Assembly: GCF_014651635.1 (NCBI RefSeq)
Contig: NZ_BMXG01000009.1
Span: forward strand, 111,958 to 175,957
Direction: 5' to 3'
Length of the DNA stretch: 64,000 nt
Source: Cerasicoccus arenae
Lineage (GTDB): Bacteria; Verrucomicrobiota; Verrucomicrobiia; Opitutales; Cerasicoccaceae
Under the pieces are notes generated by a model. It was not told where the DNA came from. It saw only the letters and a list, made by a program, of their open reading frames with translations, and searched no databases. The position numbers and the translations under genes were made by a program. Positions 36,018 through 45,835 of this stretch are shown one piece after another. Each line of letters starts with the position of its first letter. Positions within the stretch are counted from its first letter, which is position 1.

Positions 36018-36758
36018 TTACGCTTTGCGTGACCGCCTACGCATTACCACGAGCACTCCAGCAATGCCAGCAACCGCCAGAACCGTGGTGGTTGGTTCAG
36101 GAATTGTTGCATAGATTGCAAACGCTGAGTCTGTCCCGGCGTTGCCGCCATCGATGTAGCCTTCATTGTAAAATAAGGCTCCACCAACATAAGCACTACT
36201 TGCATCCAGACCATCAATAGCGGTAGTGTATCCGATCGACGCATTGTTGGTTCGGTTGTTGAATTTTAGGCTAATGACATAGGAGGTGTTTGCCGACAGT
36301 GTGATTTCATCGCTGTCCGTTAGATCAAAACTGAGTATGCTGCCGTTTGAGATGCCTGCCACCGTTGTGTCGAAAGAGTAGCTATTTGCGGAGAGCAGGT
36401 TGTTGATGCGGTTATCAACGAAGCCAGGCTGGGTTGGGTCTTCAGATCCACCCATCTCCCAAATGTACAATGACAAGTCTGCAGTCATCTTTGGCGCACC
36501 GTATGAGAACTCGATCTTGTCTAGAGTTATTGCTGAGGAGCCTATGGTGATTGTTTGCTCCAGTTCATTGCCGCCTATGCTTACAAATCCGTCCGTATTG
36601 GCATTGGCGGTCCCGAGGGTAGGTACTGAACTCCAAGTCGTAGTTGGCGTATCTCCCAATGAGACGAGAACGTCGCCCTGCGCGACCGAGGTAATGGAGG
36701 CCAAGAGACCACCGAGTAGTGAGAACTTAATAAGTAATGGGGTTGTATTTACGTTCAT
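36018..36758 (-). CDS. PEP-CTERM sorting-domain protein
   Basis: 246 aa with a signal peptide (about 1-27) and a beta-sandwich-like body (LEQTITIGSSAITLDKIEFS, LSLYIWEMGGSEDPTQPGF, LSANTSYVISLKFNNRTNNA). The C-terminal PEP-CTERM signal is clear: IPEPTTTVLAVAG, a hydrophobic helix, then RRRSRKA. It should be anchored or released at the surface after exosortase processing. Function unknown. The body resembles the middle sandwich region of the 1086-aa fusion in pattern, though this was only judged by eye. Confidence 0.8.
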   Translation of the reverse strand: MNVNTTPLLIKFSLLGGLLASITSVAQGDVLVSLGDTPTTTWSSVPTLGTANANTDGFVSIGGNELEQTITIGSSAITLDKIEFSYGAPKMTADLSLYIWEMGGSEDPTQPGFVDNRINNLLSANSYSFDTTVAGISNGSILSFDLTDSDEITLSANTSYVISLKFNNRTNNASIGYTTAIDGLDASSAYVGGALFYNEGYIDGGNAGTDSAFAIYATIPEPTTTVLAVAGIAGVLVVMRRRSRKA

Positions 36759-36862
36759 AGATACGCATTAAGATTGATAATTATCGAGATGTCAAGCATT
36801 ACGCATCAAATATTCTCTAATTTATGTTTGCAAGTTATCGGAAACTAGCGAAAATTGCCAAA

Positions 36863-37900
36863 ATGAGCAAAAATAGTGTCGGCCTACAAGATATCGCCTC
36901 GCGGCTTAATTTATCCGTATCTACCGTATCCCGCGGGCTGCGGGATGCTTCTGGGATTCATCCGGAAACGCGCTCCCGAATTATTCAAGAGGCAGAGGCT
37001 ATCGGCTATGTCGGCCAACAGCCCCGCGCTGGGTTAGAGAAGATTGAAGAGCAGCGAAAGCGCAATGTCCTCATATTGACGGGTGGTAGCACCACTCCTG
37101 GCGGTTATCTTGAGGGGTTGAGTCAGGCGGCTTCCCGATATGGCGTGTCATTGCATATCCACCATTGTCCTCAGGAAAGTTGCTCTGAGTTGTTCCTCGG
37201 CGAGAAGGGGCCTGTTTCGCTACTGGATGGCACATGTGATGGCGTTATTTTGGTGTATCGCTGGCCTTCTGAGATTGTGGAGACACTTGTACGACGAATA
37301 CCAGTGGTTTCAATTATGCATGATTATCCAGGGCTTTCAATTGACTTAGTCGGGCTGGATACGGCTGGTGGGGTGAATGCACTTGTTCGCCATTTGCGAG
37401 ATTGGGGACACAAGCGCATGGGATTTTTCGGTTTGATGCCGGAGGTGTCATGGTCCCGCGCGCGTTTTGGAGCATTTGCAGAATCGGTGACATATTACGA
37501 CATTCCCTTAGAGATGGAGCATATCGTACGCTTCAATAAAGAGGTACTCAGCCATGGTGAATCTTACCGCGATACTAAGGCAATTGATCAGGTGGTTGCA
37601 GGAATTAAAAGCGGCGTTAAGGCATGGTTGGCCGCAGACGATTTTTCTGGATATTGCCTGAGTGAGGAACTGATGCGGCGTGGAATGAGAATTCCTGAGG
37701 ACGTTTCAATTACCGGTTTTCATTTTCACGATTTTATGCGTAGCTCTCATGCGCCCGCTTTGACCAGCACTTTAGTTGATAACATCGAGATTGGTCGGTT
37801 GGCGCTGAAGCTAATGCTTCAACGCATTGATCGAGGCGGGAAAACGGTCCAAATGCTTGTGCCTGCGGAGCTCAAATCTGGACAATCCACCAGCAAATGA
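36863..37900 (+). CDS. LacI-family transcriptional regulator
   Basis: 345 aa from the ATG at 36863, chosen because the HTH begins right after it: VGLQDIASRLNLSVSTVSRGL (about 5-25). A sensor domain follows (NVLILTGGSTTPGGYLEGLS, VVSIMHDYPGLSIDLVGLDT, GGVNALVRHLRDWGHKRMGFFG, VSITGFHFHDFMRSS). The stop codon overlaps the next ATG (ATGA at 37897-37900), so it is translationally coupled to the Gfo/Idh/MocA gene and heads a three-gene operon with a PL22-like enzyme. It probably senses the sugar handled by that operon. Confidence 0.88.
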   Translation: MSKNSVGLQDIASRLNLSVSTVSRGLRDASGIHPETRSRIIQEAEAIGYVGQQPRAGLEKIEEQRKRNVLILTGGSTTPGGYLEGLSQAASRYGVSLHIHHCPQESCSELFLGEKGPVSLLDGTCDGVILVYRWPSEIVETLVRRIPVVSIMHDYPGLSIDLVGLDTAGGVNALVRHLRDWGHKRMGFFGLMPEVSWSRARFGAFAESVTYYDIPLEMEHIVRFNKEVLSHGESYRDTKAIDQVVAGIKSGVKAWLAADDFSGYCLSEELMRRGMRIPEDVSITGFHFHDFMRSSHAPALTSTLVDNIEIGRLALKLMLQRIDRGGKTVQMLVPAELKSGQSTSK

Positions 37901-39192
37901 AATCGCTACCTCACGTATGTGTCGCTGGCATCGGCGGCTTTGCTCGCGTTCATCATAATGCCTTGTGGCAACTTGAGCGGGATGGGCTACTTTCTGTCCA
38001 TGCGGCCTGTGACCCTGCTCTAAGTCATCTCCAAGATACCATCAATGAATTCGAACTAGGCTCTCGAGGAGTCGCGGTCTACTCTGATTTTGACGCGATG
38101 ATAGGCTCGTTATCCGATCTAGAGACGAAGCAAAATTGGGCTTCGATTGCCGCGCCAATTCCCTTTCACGCAGTCATGCATCGCAAGTGCGTAGAAGCGG
38201 GCATTGCCTGCTACTTGGAAAAGCCACCTACGTTGGATCCGTTTGAGTTGGAACGAATGATCGCATGTGACCGTCACGCGGGGCTTCCAACGCAAGTTGG
38301 GTTCAATCACATTGGACAAAAGTCGCGCCTTGATCTTAAACGAAGAATTTTGGCGGGAGAATTCGGGCAGCTTCGCGAGGTGCGCTTTCTCGGTGCATGG
38401 AAAAGAACAGTCGGATATTTTGCACGAAGTCCATGGGCTGGAAGATTGGCGCGGGACGGACAGTTGTTGCTGGATTCTTGTTTGGGAAACGGCATGGCGC
38501 ACCATATACATAACCTGTTATTCTTCTGTGGGCGTGAGGATCTATTTTCATGGGCGTCGTGTGCAATTGTCGAGGCCGAGTTTTATCGTGTTAATGATAT
38601 ACAGGGGCCAGACACCTTGTTTCTGCGTGGTGAAATTGACGGAGGGGTGCGCTTCCGACTTGGCTTGACCAATTCGTGTGACGACGATGATCTTTCGGTT
38701 GAAGAATTGGAGTTCGATGACGCATCTGTGATCATCCACCCCAATACAGAAATTATTATTCGTCATCGCTCAGGCGTGGTTGAATCCCTACCGCTGCCAA
38801 AGGATTTTCCGCTTGTCTCTAACATGCGTCGTTACCTGGCTTATTTCAATGGAGACATCGATCGGCCAACCACCCTACTTCAAGACTGTAGGCCGGTGGT
38901 TGGCTTGAATGCCTTGGCGTTTCAGGCATGTAATAGGATCCATCACCTGTCAGACGATTTCGTTAATCAATTACCGGGGGCGACTTCGATGGATTATGTT
39001 AATTATATTCCTGGGATTGTTGAGATGCTTCGTGATTTCGTCGATTGCGGGTTGTTCCCATCTGAAACGGATTGTCCCTGGGGACAGCCTGGCGGGCGCG
39101 CAACATCCGGTGATTGCGCCGAACTGCCGGAGAGAATTAAGCTGTTACTTTCGGAGACTGATCCAGAATGTGCAGATTTGATTTCTGTTTAA
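37897..39192 (+). CDS. Gfo/Idh/MocA-family oxidoreductase, coupled to LacI gene
   Basis: 431 aa. Rossmann segment HVCVAGIGGFARVHHNAL and EKP-type motif CYLEKPPTLDPFELERMI; QVGFNHIGQKSRLDLKR follows as in sugar dehydrogenases of this family. The C-terminal part is longer than usual for the family (about 330-400). It starts inside the LacI stop (ATGA) and is followed after 16 bp by the PL22-like gene. The operon suggests that the PL22-like enzyme releases or processes a sugar acid that this enzyme oxidises or reduces. Confidence 0.83.
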   Translation: MKSLPHVCVAGIGGFARVHHNALWQLERDGLLSVHAACDPALSHLQDTINEFELGSRGVAVYSDFDAMIGSLSDLETKQNWASIAAPIPFHAVMHRKCVEAGIACYLEKPPTLDPFELERMIACDRHAGLPTQVGFNHIGQKSRLDLKRRILAGEFGQLREVRFLGAWKRTVGYFARSPWAGRLARDGQLLLDSCLGNGMAHHIHNLLFFCGREDLFSWASCAIVEAEFYRVNDIQGPDTLFLRGEIDGGVRFRLGLTNSCDDDDLSVEELEFDDASVIIHPNTEIIIRHRSGVVESLPLPKDFPLVSNMRRYLAYFNGDIDRPTTLLQDCRPVVGLNALAFQACNRIHHLSDDFVNQLPGATSMDYVNYIPGIVEMLRDFVDCGLFPSETDCPWGQPGGRATSGDCAELPERIKLLLSETDPECADLISV

Positions 39193-39208
39193 CCATTTAT
39201 TTAGACAT

Positions 39209-40408
39209 ATGAGTATTGATTTAAGTGCATTGCTAAATAGCCCGTTGCTACAGCCTTGGAAGGATCCGCAGAGTGGTGTCGTCAGCTATCTGCTGGCCAA
39301 CAACGCGGCACCGTTGCAGCAATCGTTTTATTATGTAAACCCCAGCTTCTCGCGTGATGGGCGATATCTCTGGATTTACTGCGCATTCCCTCCTGGTGGA
39401 TTAGCGAATTCGGGACGCACGTTGGCAGTTGCTGATTTTGCCGATGGAGAGATTCGGCATTTCCCAGAAACTGATTTTCTCGACGCATCTCCTATGGTCG
39501 ATTTTGACACGGGTGAAGCTTATTGGTGCACCGGGCCAGAAATCTGGAAGCGCGGACCGGGTAGAAATGACCCCTGCCATTTTGTCAACGCCTTGCCCAA
39601 TGATCTCGTTAAAAACCGTAGGCCGTGGCGCATTGCCACGCATTTGACCATTTCCGCTGACCGACGTTGTCTTAATCTCGACTCGACCCTTGGGCGTGAG
39701 ACGCACATTGGCGCTGCTCCACTCAACGGTGATCCAGTCGAGATATGGGAGACGATGCATGCGGGATTCAATCATGGACAATTCAGTCCGGTGGATTCAG
39801 ATCTTCAATTGATCGCACAGGATTCCTATGTTGACCCAGTTACGGGGGAGATACCTCCGGTTAACAACCGAATGTGGCTAATTCGCCGTGGTGAGAAAGC
39901 CCGTCCGATTTATGCGAATACTGCGGGAGGAGAAAAAGTCGTGGCGCTTGATGTCCATCGTGGTCTTCCGTCTCGGGAGGTAGATGATGGGCCTGGCATG
40001 CACGGCCATGAATGGTGGGGAGGCGATGGGAGCAAAGTTTGGTTTATTCACTATGGGCACGGGGTGAAATTCGTAGAGTGGCAAACGGGCCATGAGGAGT
40101 TGGTCTGGAGCTTTGATGGCGTTTCGCATGCTCATTCGAATACTGCAGGGTCACTCATCGTGGCGGACGCGTTGCCACCTGATCGCCCGGACTATAGTAA
40201 GGTTGCCTTCCTAAATCGAGCTACGGGACGTACGGTAGAAATCCTCTCGTATGTGCCACGGCTCGCTGCACGCATAAATCGGTATCACATTCATCCTCAT
40301 CCACAGTTTTGTTTAGATGACCAGATGATTTGTTATACCACCACCGTAAATGGGCGGGTAAGCGTGGCCCTGACTCCAGTAGAAACGCTTATCGAAGCGA
40401 CTGCTTAG
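39209..40408 (+). CDS. PL22-like beta-propeller, paralogue of 8635-9765
   Basis: 399 aa, cytosolic, with TolB-like repeats (PSFSRDGRYLWIYCAFPPGG, VDFDTGEAYWCTGPEIWKRG). The C-terminal HIHPHPQF gives His360 and His362, and SHAHSN supplies the earlier His pair. The Gln of the Q-xx-H-x-H cluster in the 8635 paralogue is Asn357 here, so the metal site is slightly altered. Otherwise the two align along their length. Last gene of the LacI - oxidoreductase - PL22-like operon, closed by a strong terminator. A lyase acting on short acidic oligosaccharides is likely; pectin as source is not supported by neighbours. Confidence 0.6.
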   Translation: MSIDLSALLNSPLLQPWKDPQSGVVSYLLANNAAPLQQSFYYVNPSFSRDGRYLWIYCAFPPGGLANSGRTLAVADFADGEIRHFPETDFLDASPMVDFDTGEAYWCTGPEIWKRGPGRNDPCHFVNALPNDLVKNRRPWRIATHLTISADRRCLNLDSTLGRETHIGAAPLNGDPVEIWETMHAGFNHGQFSPVDSDLQLIAQDSYVDPVTGEIPPVNNRMWLIRRGEKARPIYANTAGGEKVVALDVHRGLPSREVDDGPGMHGHEWWGGDGSKVWFIHYGHGVKFVEWQTGHEELVWSFDGVSHAHSNTAGSLIVADALPPDRPDYSKVAFLNRATGRTVEILSYVPRLAARINRYHIHPHPQFCLDDQMICYTTTVNGRVSVALTPVETLIEATA

Positions 40409-40425
40409 ACTATTTTTTAAAGAGA

Positions 40426-40461
40426 AAAGGCCGCCGAAATGTTATTCCGGCGGCCTTTTTT
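40426..40461. terminator. Terminator between convergent genes
   Basis: AGGCCGCCG/CGGCGGCCT stem (9 bp, extended by A:T pairs) with six T to the right and a T-rich minus-strand side. It serves the PL22-like gene and possibly the convergent 1300-aa gene. Confidence 0.88.
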
Positions 40462-40484
40462 ATGCTAAGTGTTTATTTGTTGGC

Positions 40485-43400
40485 TTACTCAATGAGCAGT
40501 TCACCCTCCCGCCAGTTTGCGGCAGGTAGTGTGATGGATCCACTCGAATAAGTTATGCTGAGTTGTGTGCCGCTTTCGTCATAGAAGCGCCACTGTTTGC
40601 CAGAATCTGGAGCCTTCAGTCCGTTGAGTGTGATGTTCGGCCCAGCAATGTCATTTCCGGCTGTACTGATGTAGGTGCGACTTATGCTTAGATTCTCGCT
40701 AGTGTTAATATCTACTTCATCTTCCGTCACCAGTATAACTGTAGCAAATCCGCTCGTGCTGGTAATGTCCAAGTATTGCAAATTTGCCGGAGACGAGCTG
40801 TCCAGCGTACCGCTGAAGACCTCAGCTTGGTCCGCCGCACCAGTCAGCTGATTACGGGTCGTGTCTTTAATGATCTCGCCCGTGTCGGCAGTTAATTGAC
40901 TACCACTAGGCGATCCGGTCATATAGGAAGCCGTGTCCTGCCCACCGGGTTTGGTTCCGAAAGTCTTGCGAATTTCGTGTAAGTTTTGCCAACCAGGTTG
41001 GTAGTCATACTTATTAGCCATCAGGTTATTGTAGTTGGATTCCCAGATCGGATCGTCTACATAGATCGTGATTGGTGATTGAGAGCGCGCAAACAGGCCA
41101 CGGCGGAAAATAAGACCGGCAGTACGCATATGATCCTGCATCATCAAGTCGCTAATCATATCGCCCAACTGCTGAGTCCGAGAAACAGGATCACCCTGGC
41201 CGTCGACGGCGACATTGCGATCGCCATGATTCCAGGAAAACCAAGTGATGCCGGACCAGCCTTGTAGCAGACCATACGTAGCTGCGCCTGCGATGAGCAT
41301 CGTGCGCTTCGGGTCGTCTTCTGCTGAGTGGCTTACGCTTTCTCGTTGGTTGAATTCGCCGATAACGAAGGGGCGATCAGCTACAGTTGATCTTGAAACT
41401 GAGCGAATCCAGTCGTCCAGAGTGTCGGTAATTTCCGGGCGAACGTAGCCGTGATTTTCAATGTAATCACCCATTTCGGCATTGAGTTTGAGTGGACGTT
41501 CGCCGCGCCATAAGTTGGAGAAGATGAACGCCTTGCTGTAGCCCAATGAAGTTACATGGTCTTTCATCCGCTGGAAGTGTGCGCGATCAAGTCCGTCCAG
41601 AAAGTCAGAGCGCGCCTCTTTTTGTGACGCGGTGCTGGGGCTGTATATGTCGCATGGGGTGACGCCATGAGCGCTGGTGTAATCGCTCCATTGGTCATTG
41701 AGCATGTCCGTCCAATAACTGACCGCCGGAAAGCTATTGCTGAGAAACTGGTTGCCGGCGACAATCACATATTCAGATGCGAATTCGTTGATCGTCTCTA
41801 CCGCGTAAACTTGAGGGTCTTCACCATAACTAAGCCCTGTGTAGGGATTCACATGGGTTAGCAGAGCCGTGGTGAACTCTTCGTCGATCAAGGCTGCACG
41901 CTCGTCAAAGACTGGCAGCATTTTCTTCTTATCAATGGAGAACTGCCAATTAGCGGCATTGAGGTCCTCAATCGCGTCCTGCCAATCCTCTTCGTCAGTA
42001 GAATTTGTTGAAAGAATCGAGACGTCCCCAGGTAAATATTTCCGGGAAAAACGCGTGGAGAAGGTAACGTAGATTCCATGTTCACGAAGCCGCGCATTTA
42101 AGTAGTCAAAGCGGTCAAGTGCTTCATCATCCAATTCCCGTGAGGTGTCATTTTCGTAGGTGACCAGTGCAGCGATTTCCGACTGTGTGTTCCAGTCGAG
42201 GCTCGAACGCAACATGTGATGCCATCGGACACAATTGACGCCACGGTCAGCGAGGAAGGCGGCATAGGCGTCAGCCATTTCGTGATCCGGATAAAACGCG
42301 ACAGAATTTACGGCCCAGAAGCGAATCGGTGAGTTATCACTCACGCGCACAAACTGGTCGCCATCGACGGTGAGCGACTCGATAAGTCCTTCGCCTGGTG
42401 GTGCGGGGCGGACGCCACCGTGGTAAGTAACCTCCAGTCGCGGTGAGAAGGTATCGTAGCTGCCATCTCGCCCTTTCAGGCCATCATAGGTGTTATCGCC
42501 AAAGAGGACTAGACCATGATTTGAGATTGATCCAGAATACCACGCTTGGACAATGTCGGTTACATCAACGGTCACCCAATTGTCGTTTGAAATGCTAGTA
42601 AATATACCCTCTGATCCGAGAGAGCTGTCGTAATCAATGTCTGCGATGGGGCCGGGGGAGGATGCAGAAGAGTTGCCCCAGTAAGCTGTTGGCGATCCGC
42701 CATCATAGGCACGATAATTCCAAGTAGAATCTGTGCTATTCCAGTCCTTGAGAAGAGGGTAGGCGGTGAACGTCTGTGGAGCACTGCCCCATTGGCTCTT
42801 CATGTATAGATGAAGCACTGCCGTATCGATTGTGGCACCAGAGGTTGGGAGTTGCTTGAGGCTATCGCCAATGATCTCTTCGAAACGAATGAGCCCGGCT
42901 TTGGCAACTGACGATTGTGGTTGGCCAAAAGCGTAGATGTGTCCATCGGTAATTCGACTCAATGGAGAACTACCATCGATGGTGGCCCAAACGGTTGAGT
43001 GATAACCGTTTTGATCTTGTTGGAAATTGAGTGTTCCGGATTCACCGGATCCAGACTCAGCGTAGCTAATGTTGAGAATGGGAGAAAGTGCGCCATTGGT
43101 CATGGAGCGTCCGTACATGCCCTCGTAGTTGGCATCTCCGAAAGCAATGATGCCATTATTTGGAATAGTTCCCTCATGCCAAGATTGGACAATATCAGTG
43201 ACATCAAGCGTGATCCAAGCGCCGCTGACAGCACCGGTGTAGTTGGCTATCTCGTGAATGGATGCATCGTAGTCGACATTGGCGACAGGGCCAGCAGTGG
43301 CAGATGAGCCACCTCCCCAGTAGGCCGTTGGAGATCCATTGTAAGCACGATAGCTCCAAGTGGCCGTGCTGCGGTCCCAACTGGTCAACATAGGGTAGAG

Positions 43401-44387
43401 GTTGAGTTCCTGTGTGCCCCCCCCACCCCACTGGTTTACCAGATAGATTTCGATGCTTGCGGATTGGATCGTGACGTTGCTTGTGGGAACTTGGCCGCCG
43501 CCGCTTCCGAAAATATCGTCGAATTGAATCAGGCCGGGCTGCGCGGCAGTTGCTCCAGGTTGACCAAAAGCATACCAACGCCAATCGATGATGCGACCCA
43601 AAGGATTGGCCTGTTGAATTGTACATGTGGAAGAGGAGCTATAACCATTTAGATCCTGTTGGAAGCTTGCCGTGGTTAGAGTGATTGGCTCGTATGTTAT
43701 TTCCAGAATGGGAGAAAGTGCGCTATTGGTCATGGAGCGCCCGTACATGCCCTCATAGGTGGCATCTCCGAAAGCAATGATGCCATTGTTAGGGAGGGAG
43801 CTATCGTGCCAGGCTTGAACGATATCCGTAACGTCCATTGCGATCCATTCGCCACTCACTGCTCCTGTGTAGTTCGCTACTTCATGGATGGATGTATCGT
43901 AGTCAACATCAGCTACAGGCCCGGCAGTGGCGGCGGAACCGCCCCCCCAATAGGCTGTGGGCGAACCGTTGTAGGCCCGGTAGCTCCAAGTGGCTGTGCT
44001 GCGATCCCAACTGGTCAGCATAGGGTAGAGGTTGAGTTCCTGTGTGCCCCCCCCACCCCACTGATTTACCAAATAAACCCATATTTTGGCCGATTCAATA
44101 GAAACTCCAGATGCAGGCACTTGGCCGCCGCCGCTCCCAAAAATATCATCAAATTGAATTAGGCCGGGCTGCGCGGCAGTTGTTCCAGGGAGACCGTAGG
44201 CGTACCAACGCCAGTCAATGATTTGACTTAAGGGATTCGCTTGTTGAATCGTGCATGTGGCAGATGAAGTGTAGCTATCCTGATCTTGCTGGAAGTCAAC
44301 GGTGGTGGGCGACCCGTGAGACAGCAGGGATAATGTTAGATAAGTAAACAATAGGTTGGCTAACTTGTAGCGCTTGAATCGAAGCAT
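40485..44387 (-). CDS. Secreted clan-A glycosidase with three tandem DNRLRE-type modules
   Basis: 1300 aa, signal peptide about 1-28. Three tandem modules of about 210 residues (about 30-660) with motifs such as SSTCTIQQANPL, GLIQFDDIFGSGGGQVP, WDRSTATWSYRAYNGSPTAY and VTDIVQAWHDSSLPNNGIIA are of the DNRLRE/CBM96 type. The catalytic barrel begins about 690 (PIRFWAVNSVAFYPDHEMAD); the likely acid/base is Glu868 (AVETINEF) and nucleophile Glu1011 (FVIGEFNQ). A beta-domain ends the protein. The barrel and tail match the 670-aa protein at 45899, which lacks the modules. Family is GH5-like; substrate unknown. Divergent from the GntR-LacI gene with two operator copies between. Confidence 0.78.
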   Translation of the reverse strand: MLRFKRYKLANLLFTYLTLSLLSHGSPTTVDFQQDQDSYTSSATCTIQQANPLSQIIDWRWYAYGLPGTTAAQPGLIQFDDIFGSGGGQVPASGVSIESAKIWVYLVNQWGGGGTQELNLYPMLTSWDRSTATWSYRAYNGSPTAYWGGGSAATAGPVADVDYDTSIHEVANYTGAVSGEWIAMDVTDIVQAWHDSSLPNNGIIAFGDATYEGMYGRSMTNSALSPILEITYEPITLTTASFQQDLNGYSSSSTCTIQQANPLGRIIDWRWYAFGQPGATAAQPGLIQFDDIFGSGGGQVPTSNVTIQSASIEIYLVNQWGGGGTQELNLYPMLTSWDRSTATWSYRAYNGSPTAYWGGGSSATAGPVANVDYDASIHEIANYTGAVSGAWITLDVTDIVQSWHEGTIPNNGIIAFGDANYEGMYGRSMTNGALSPILNISYAESGSGESGTLNFQQDQNGYHSTVWATIDGSSPLSRITDGHIYAFGQPQSSVAKAGLIRFEEIIGDSLKQLPTSGATIDTAVLHLYMKSQWGSAPQTFTAYPLLKDWNSTDSTWNYRAYDGGSPTAYWGNSSASSPGPIADIDYDSSLGSEGIFTSISNDNWVTVDVTDIVQAWYSGSISNHGLVLFGDNTYDGLKGRDGSYDTFSPRLEVTYHGGVRPAPPGEGLIESLTVDGDQFVRVSDNSPIRFWAVNSVAFYPDHEMADAYAAFLADRGVNCVRWHHMLRSSLDWNTQSEIAALVTYENDTSRELDDEALDRFDYLNARLREHGIYVTFSTRFSRKYLPGDVSILSTNSTDEEDWQDAIEDLNAANWQFSIDKKKMLPVFDERAALIDEEFTTALLTHVNPYTGLSYGEDPQVYAVETINEFASEYVIVAGNQFLSNSFPAVSYWTDMLNDQWSDYTSAHGVTPCDIYSPSTASQKEARSDFLDGLDRAHFQRMKDHVTSLGYSKAFIFSNLWRGERPLKLNAEMGDYIENHGYVRPEITDTLDDWIRSVSRSTVADRPFVIGEFNQRESVSHSAEDDPKRTMLIAGAATYGLLQGWSGITWFSWNHGDRNVAVDGQGDPVSRTQQLGDMISDLMMQDHMRTAGLIFRRGLFARSQSPITIYVDDPIWESNYNNLMANKYDYQPGWQNLHEIRKTFGTKPGGQDTASYMTGSPSGSQLTADTGEIIKDTTRNQLTGAADQAEVFSGTLDSSSPANLQYLDITSTSGFATVILVTEDEVDINTSENLSISRTYISTAGNDIAGPNITLNGLKAPDSGKQWRFYDESGTQLSITYSSGSITLPAANWREGELLIE
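42410..44300 (-). repeat. Three tandem 630-bp coding repeats
   Basis: The first two copies (about 43685-44300 and 43055-43684) are near-identical in long stretches and offset by exactly 630 bp, as shown by the C8 tracts at 43417-43424 and 44047-44054. The third copy (about 42410-43054) is more diverged. This points to recent duplication or gene conversion of the binding module. Confidence 0.85.
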
Positions 44388-44464
44388 GGGTTTCTCCTTT
44401 GATAGGGATTATTGAGGGGTTGAAGGCCCATCGTGTAGCGATCATAGAGTTTATTCAATATAAA

Positions 44465-44481
44465 TGTATCTTAAAAATACA
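44465..44481. promoter_or_regulatory. TGTAT-N7-ATACA operator, copy 1
   Basis: AATGTAT and ATACATT arms are perfect around a 7-nt centre, 78 bp upstream of the 1300-aa gene and in the divergent gap with the GntR-LacI gene. TACATT within it could be a -10 box for the plus-strand regulator. Confidence 0.6.
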
Positions 44482-44511
44482 TTAAAGAAAAACCCAAAAG
44501 AGCTTGATGAA

Positions 44512-44528
44512 TGTATCTTTTTAATACA
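44512..44528. promoter_or_regulatory. TGTAT-N7-ATACA operator, copy 2
   Basis: TGTATCTTTTTAATACA is a perfect dyad 47 bp (about 4.5 helical turns) from copy 1. TTGATG at 44504 may be a -35 box for the regulator. Confidence 0.6.
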
Positions 44529-44652
44529 AACATATGGTTTCACGAATTTATTCATGTTTCTATCGACTGCTCACATCCCGTTAATACACGCTTCCAGCGA
44601 TGGTAGGGTGAATTTGACTGGTGAAGTTGGCCGAAAAACCGACAATGAGGCG

Positions 44653-45777
44653 ATGCAGTCAAAGCTAGATGTCCAAAACATGAATGAAGCAACCCGCTAT
44701 CAAGCTGCGCGAACGCTGATAAAACGCATGGTGTTGAGCGGTGAGGTTGGTCATAATCAGCAGTTACAGCCTGAGTTAGAAATTTGCCGAGAAACCAATC
44801 TTTCACGGACTACTGTTCGTAAGGCTATTTCTGATCTGGTCAACGAGGGCCTGTTGGTTCGCTACCGGGGACGTGGAACGTTTGTGAATATAAGCCGCAC
44901 ATCGTCTCAGAAAAAGTTGTTAGCGTTATTATGCTGCCAATATCCAAACGTATCCGGCGCTTATAATTTGCTCATCCAAGGGGCTCAGGAAGCGGCGTCT
45001 CGCTTGGGTTATCAATTGCTGCTGGCAAACGATTACAACGAAACTGAAGCGGCACTTGAACAGGCGATGCATCTCAATGAGCTCCGTGTGGCAGGGACAA
45101 TTATTGTGCCCTTGCAGACTCCGACATCCAACAACCCGACCAGTCGTATAATTCGGGCTTTACGCCAAGCGGGCCAGCAAGTTGTGCTGCTCGATGAAAA
45201 TTCTTCAGATGACGAATTAGTCAGTGTAGTTAGCCAAAATCGCGAATCAATGCGCGAACTGACGATGCACCTCGTGCAGCGTGGTTACCGAAGAATTGCC
45301 TTTCTTACTGGCACAAAGACCCAGGAGGTAGCAGAGCGCGAAATGGGCTTTCGCCAAGCAATGGAAGAAAAAGGACTTGAAGTGCCTCCAGAGTATTTCC
45401 TTGAAGTTGCGGGACGTGACCCAGCTTCGCAGGGGCGGCAGGAAATCGATGTCTTTATGGCTATGCGTACACCACCAGAGGCGATTGTATGCCTTCACGA
45501 TTTAATTGCGCTCAATGCCATGGGGCGTTGCGCCGAGCGAGGTTGGCGTGTGCCGCAGGATATCGCTATAGTTGGCTTTGACGATTTGCCGCAAGCTCAG
45601 ATGAGTAGCCCACCATTGACGAGTGTTCATCAACCACTACGAGAGGAGGGCAAGCGCGCATTGGAGTTATTGGTTGAGTTGCTGAATGGGAAGAAGCTGG
45701 TTGGTCACCATGAGCGATTGCCTTGTCGCTTAGTTGTCCGTGATTCCTGCGGCTCCACTCTACCCCAAAAAACCTGA
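44653..45777 (+). CDS. GntR-LacI hybrid (AraR-like) transcriptional regulator
   Basis: 374 aa from the ATG at 44653, preceded by GAGG; the frame is open further upstream but would cross both operators. The N-terminal winged HTH is of GntR type (QPELEICRETNLSRTTVRKA, EGLLVRYRGRGTFV), and the rest is a LacI-type ligand domain (GAYNLLIQGAQEAASRLGYQ, IVGFDDLPQAQMSSPPLTSV). This is the architecture of AraR, an arabinose-responsive repressor whose operator is built on TGTAC half-sites. The TGTAT-N7-ATACA dyads upstream fit such a repressor. It is flanked by two clan-A glycosidase paralogues. Confidence 0.85.
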   Translation: MQSKLDVQNMNEATRYQAARTLIKRMVLSGEVGHNQQLQPELEICRETNLSRTTVRKAISDLVNEGLLVRYRGRGTFVNISRTSSQKKLLALLCCQYPNVSGAYNLLIQGAQEAASRLGYQLLLANDYNETEAALEQAMHLNELRVAGTIIVPLQTPTSNNPTSRIIRALRQAGQQVVLLDENSSDDELVSVVSQNRESMRELTMHLVQRGYRRIAFLTGTKTQEVAEREMGFRQAMEEKGLEVPPEYFLEVAGRDPASQGRQEIDVFMAMRTPPEAIVCLHDLIALNAMGRCAERGWRVPQDIAIVGFDDLPQAQMSSPPLTSVHQPLREEGKRALELLVELLNGKKLVGHHERLPCRLVVRDSCGSTLPQKT

Positions 45778-45835
45778 TCTTCAGTACTCGATAAGGCACT
45801 AAGCAATCCTCACAACATTTACTGTCGAACCCCTA

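Noticed and set aside
36776..36785. GATAATTATC palindrome upstream of the LacI gene at 36863
   Set aside because: A 10-bp AT-rich palindrome is expected by chance in such a promoter region and no second copy was found.
42410..44300. CRISPR-like repetition
   Set aside because: The repeats are 630-bp in-frame coding duplications, not short repeats with unique spacers.
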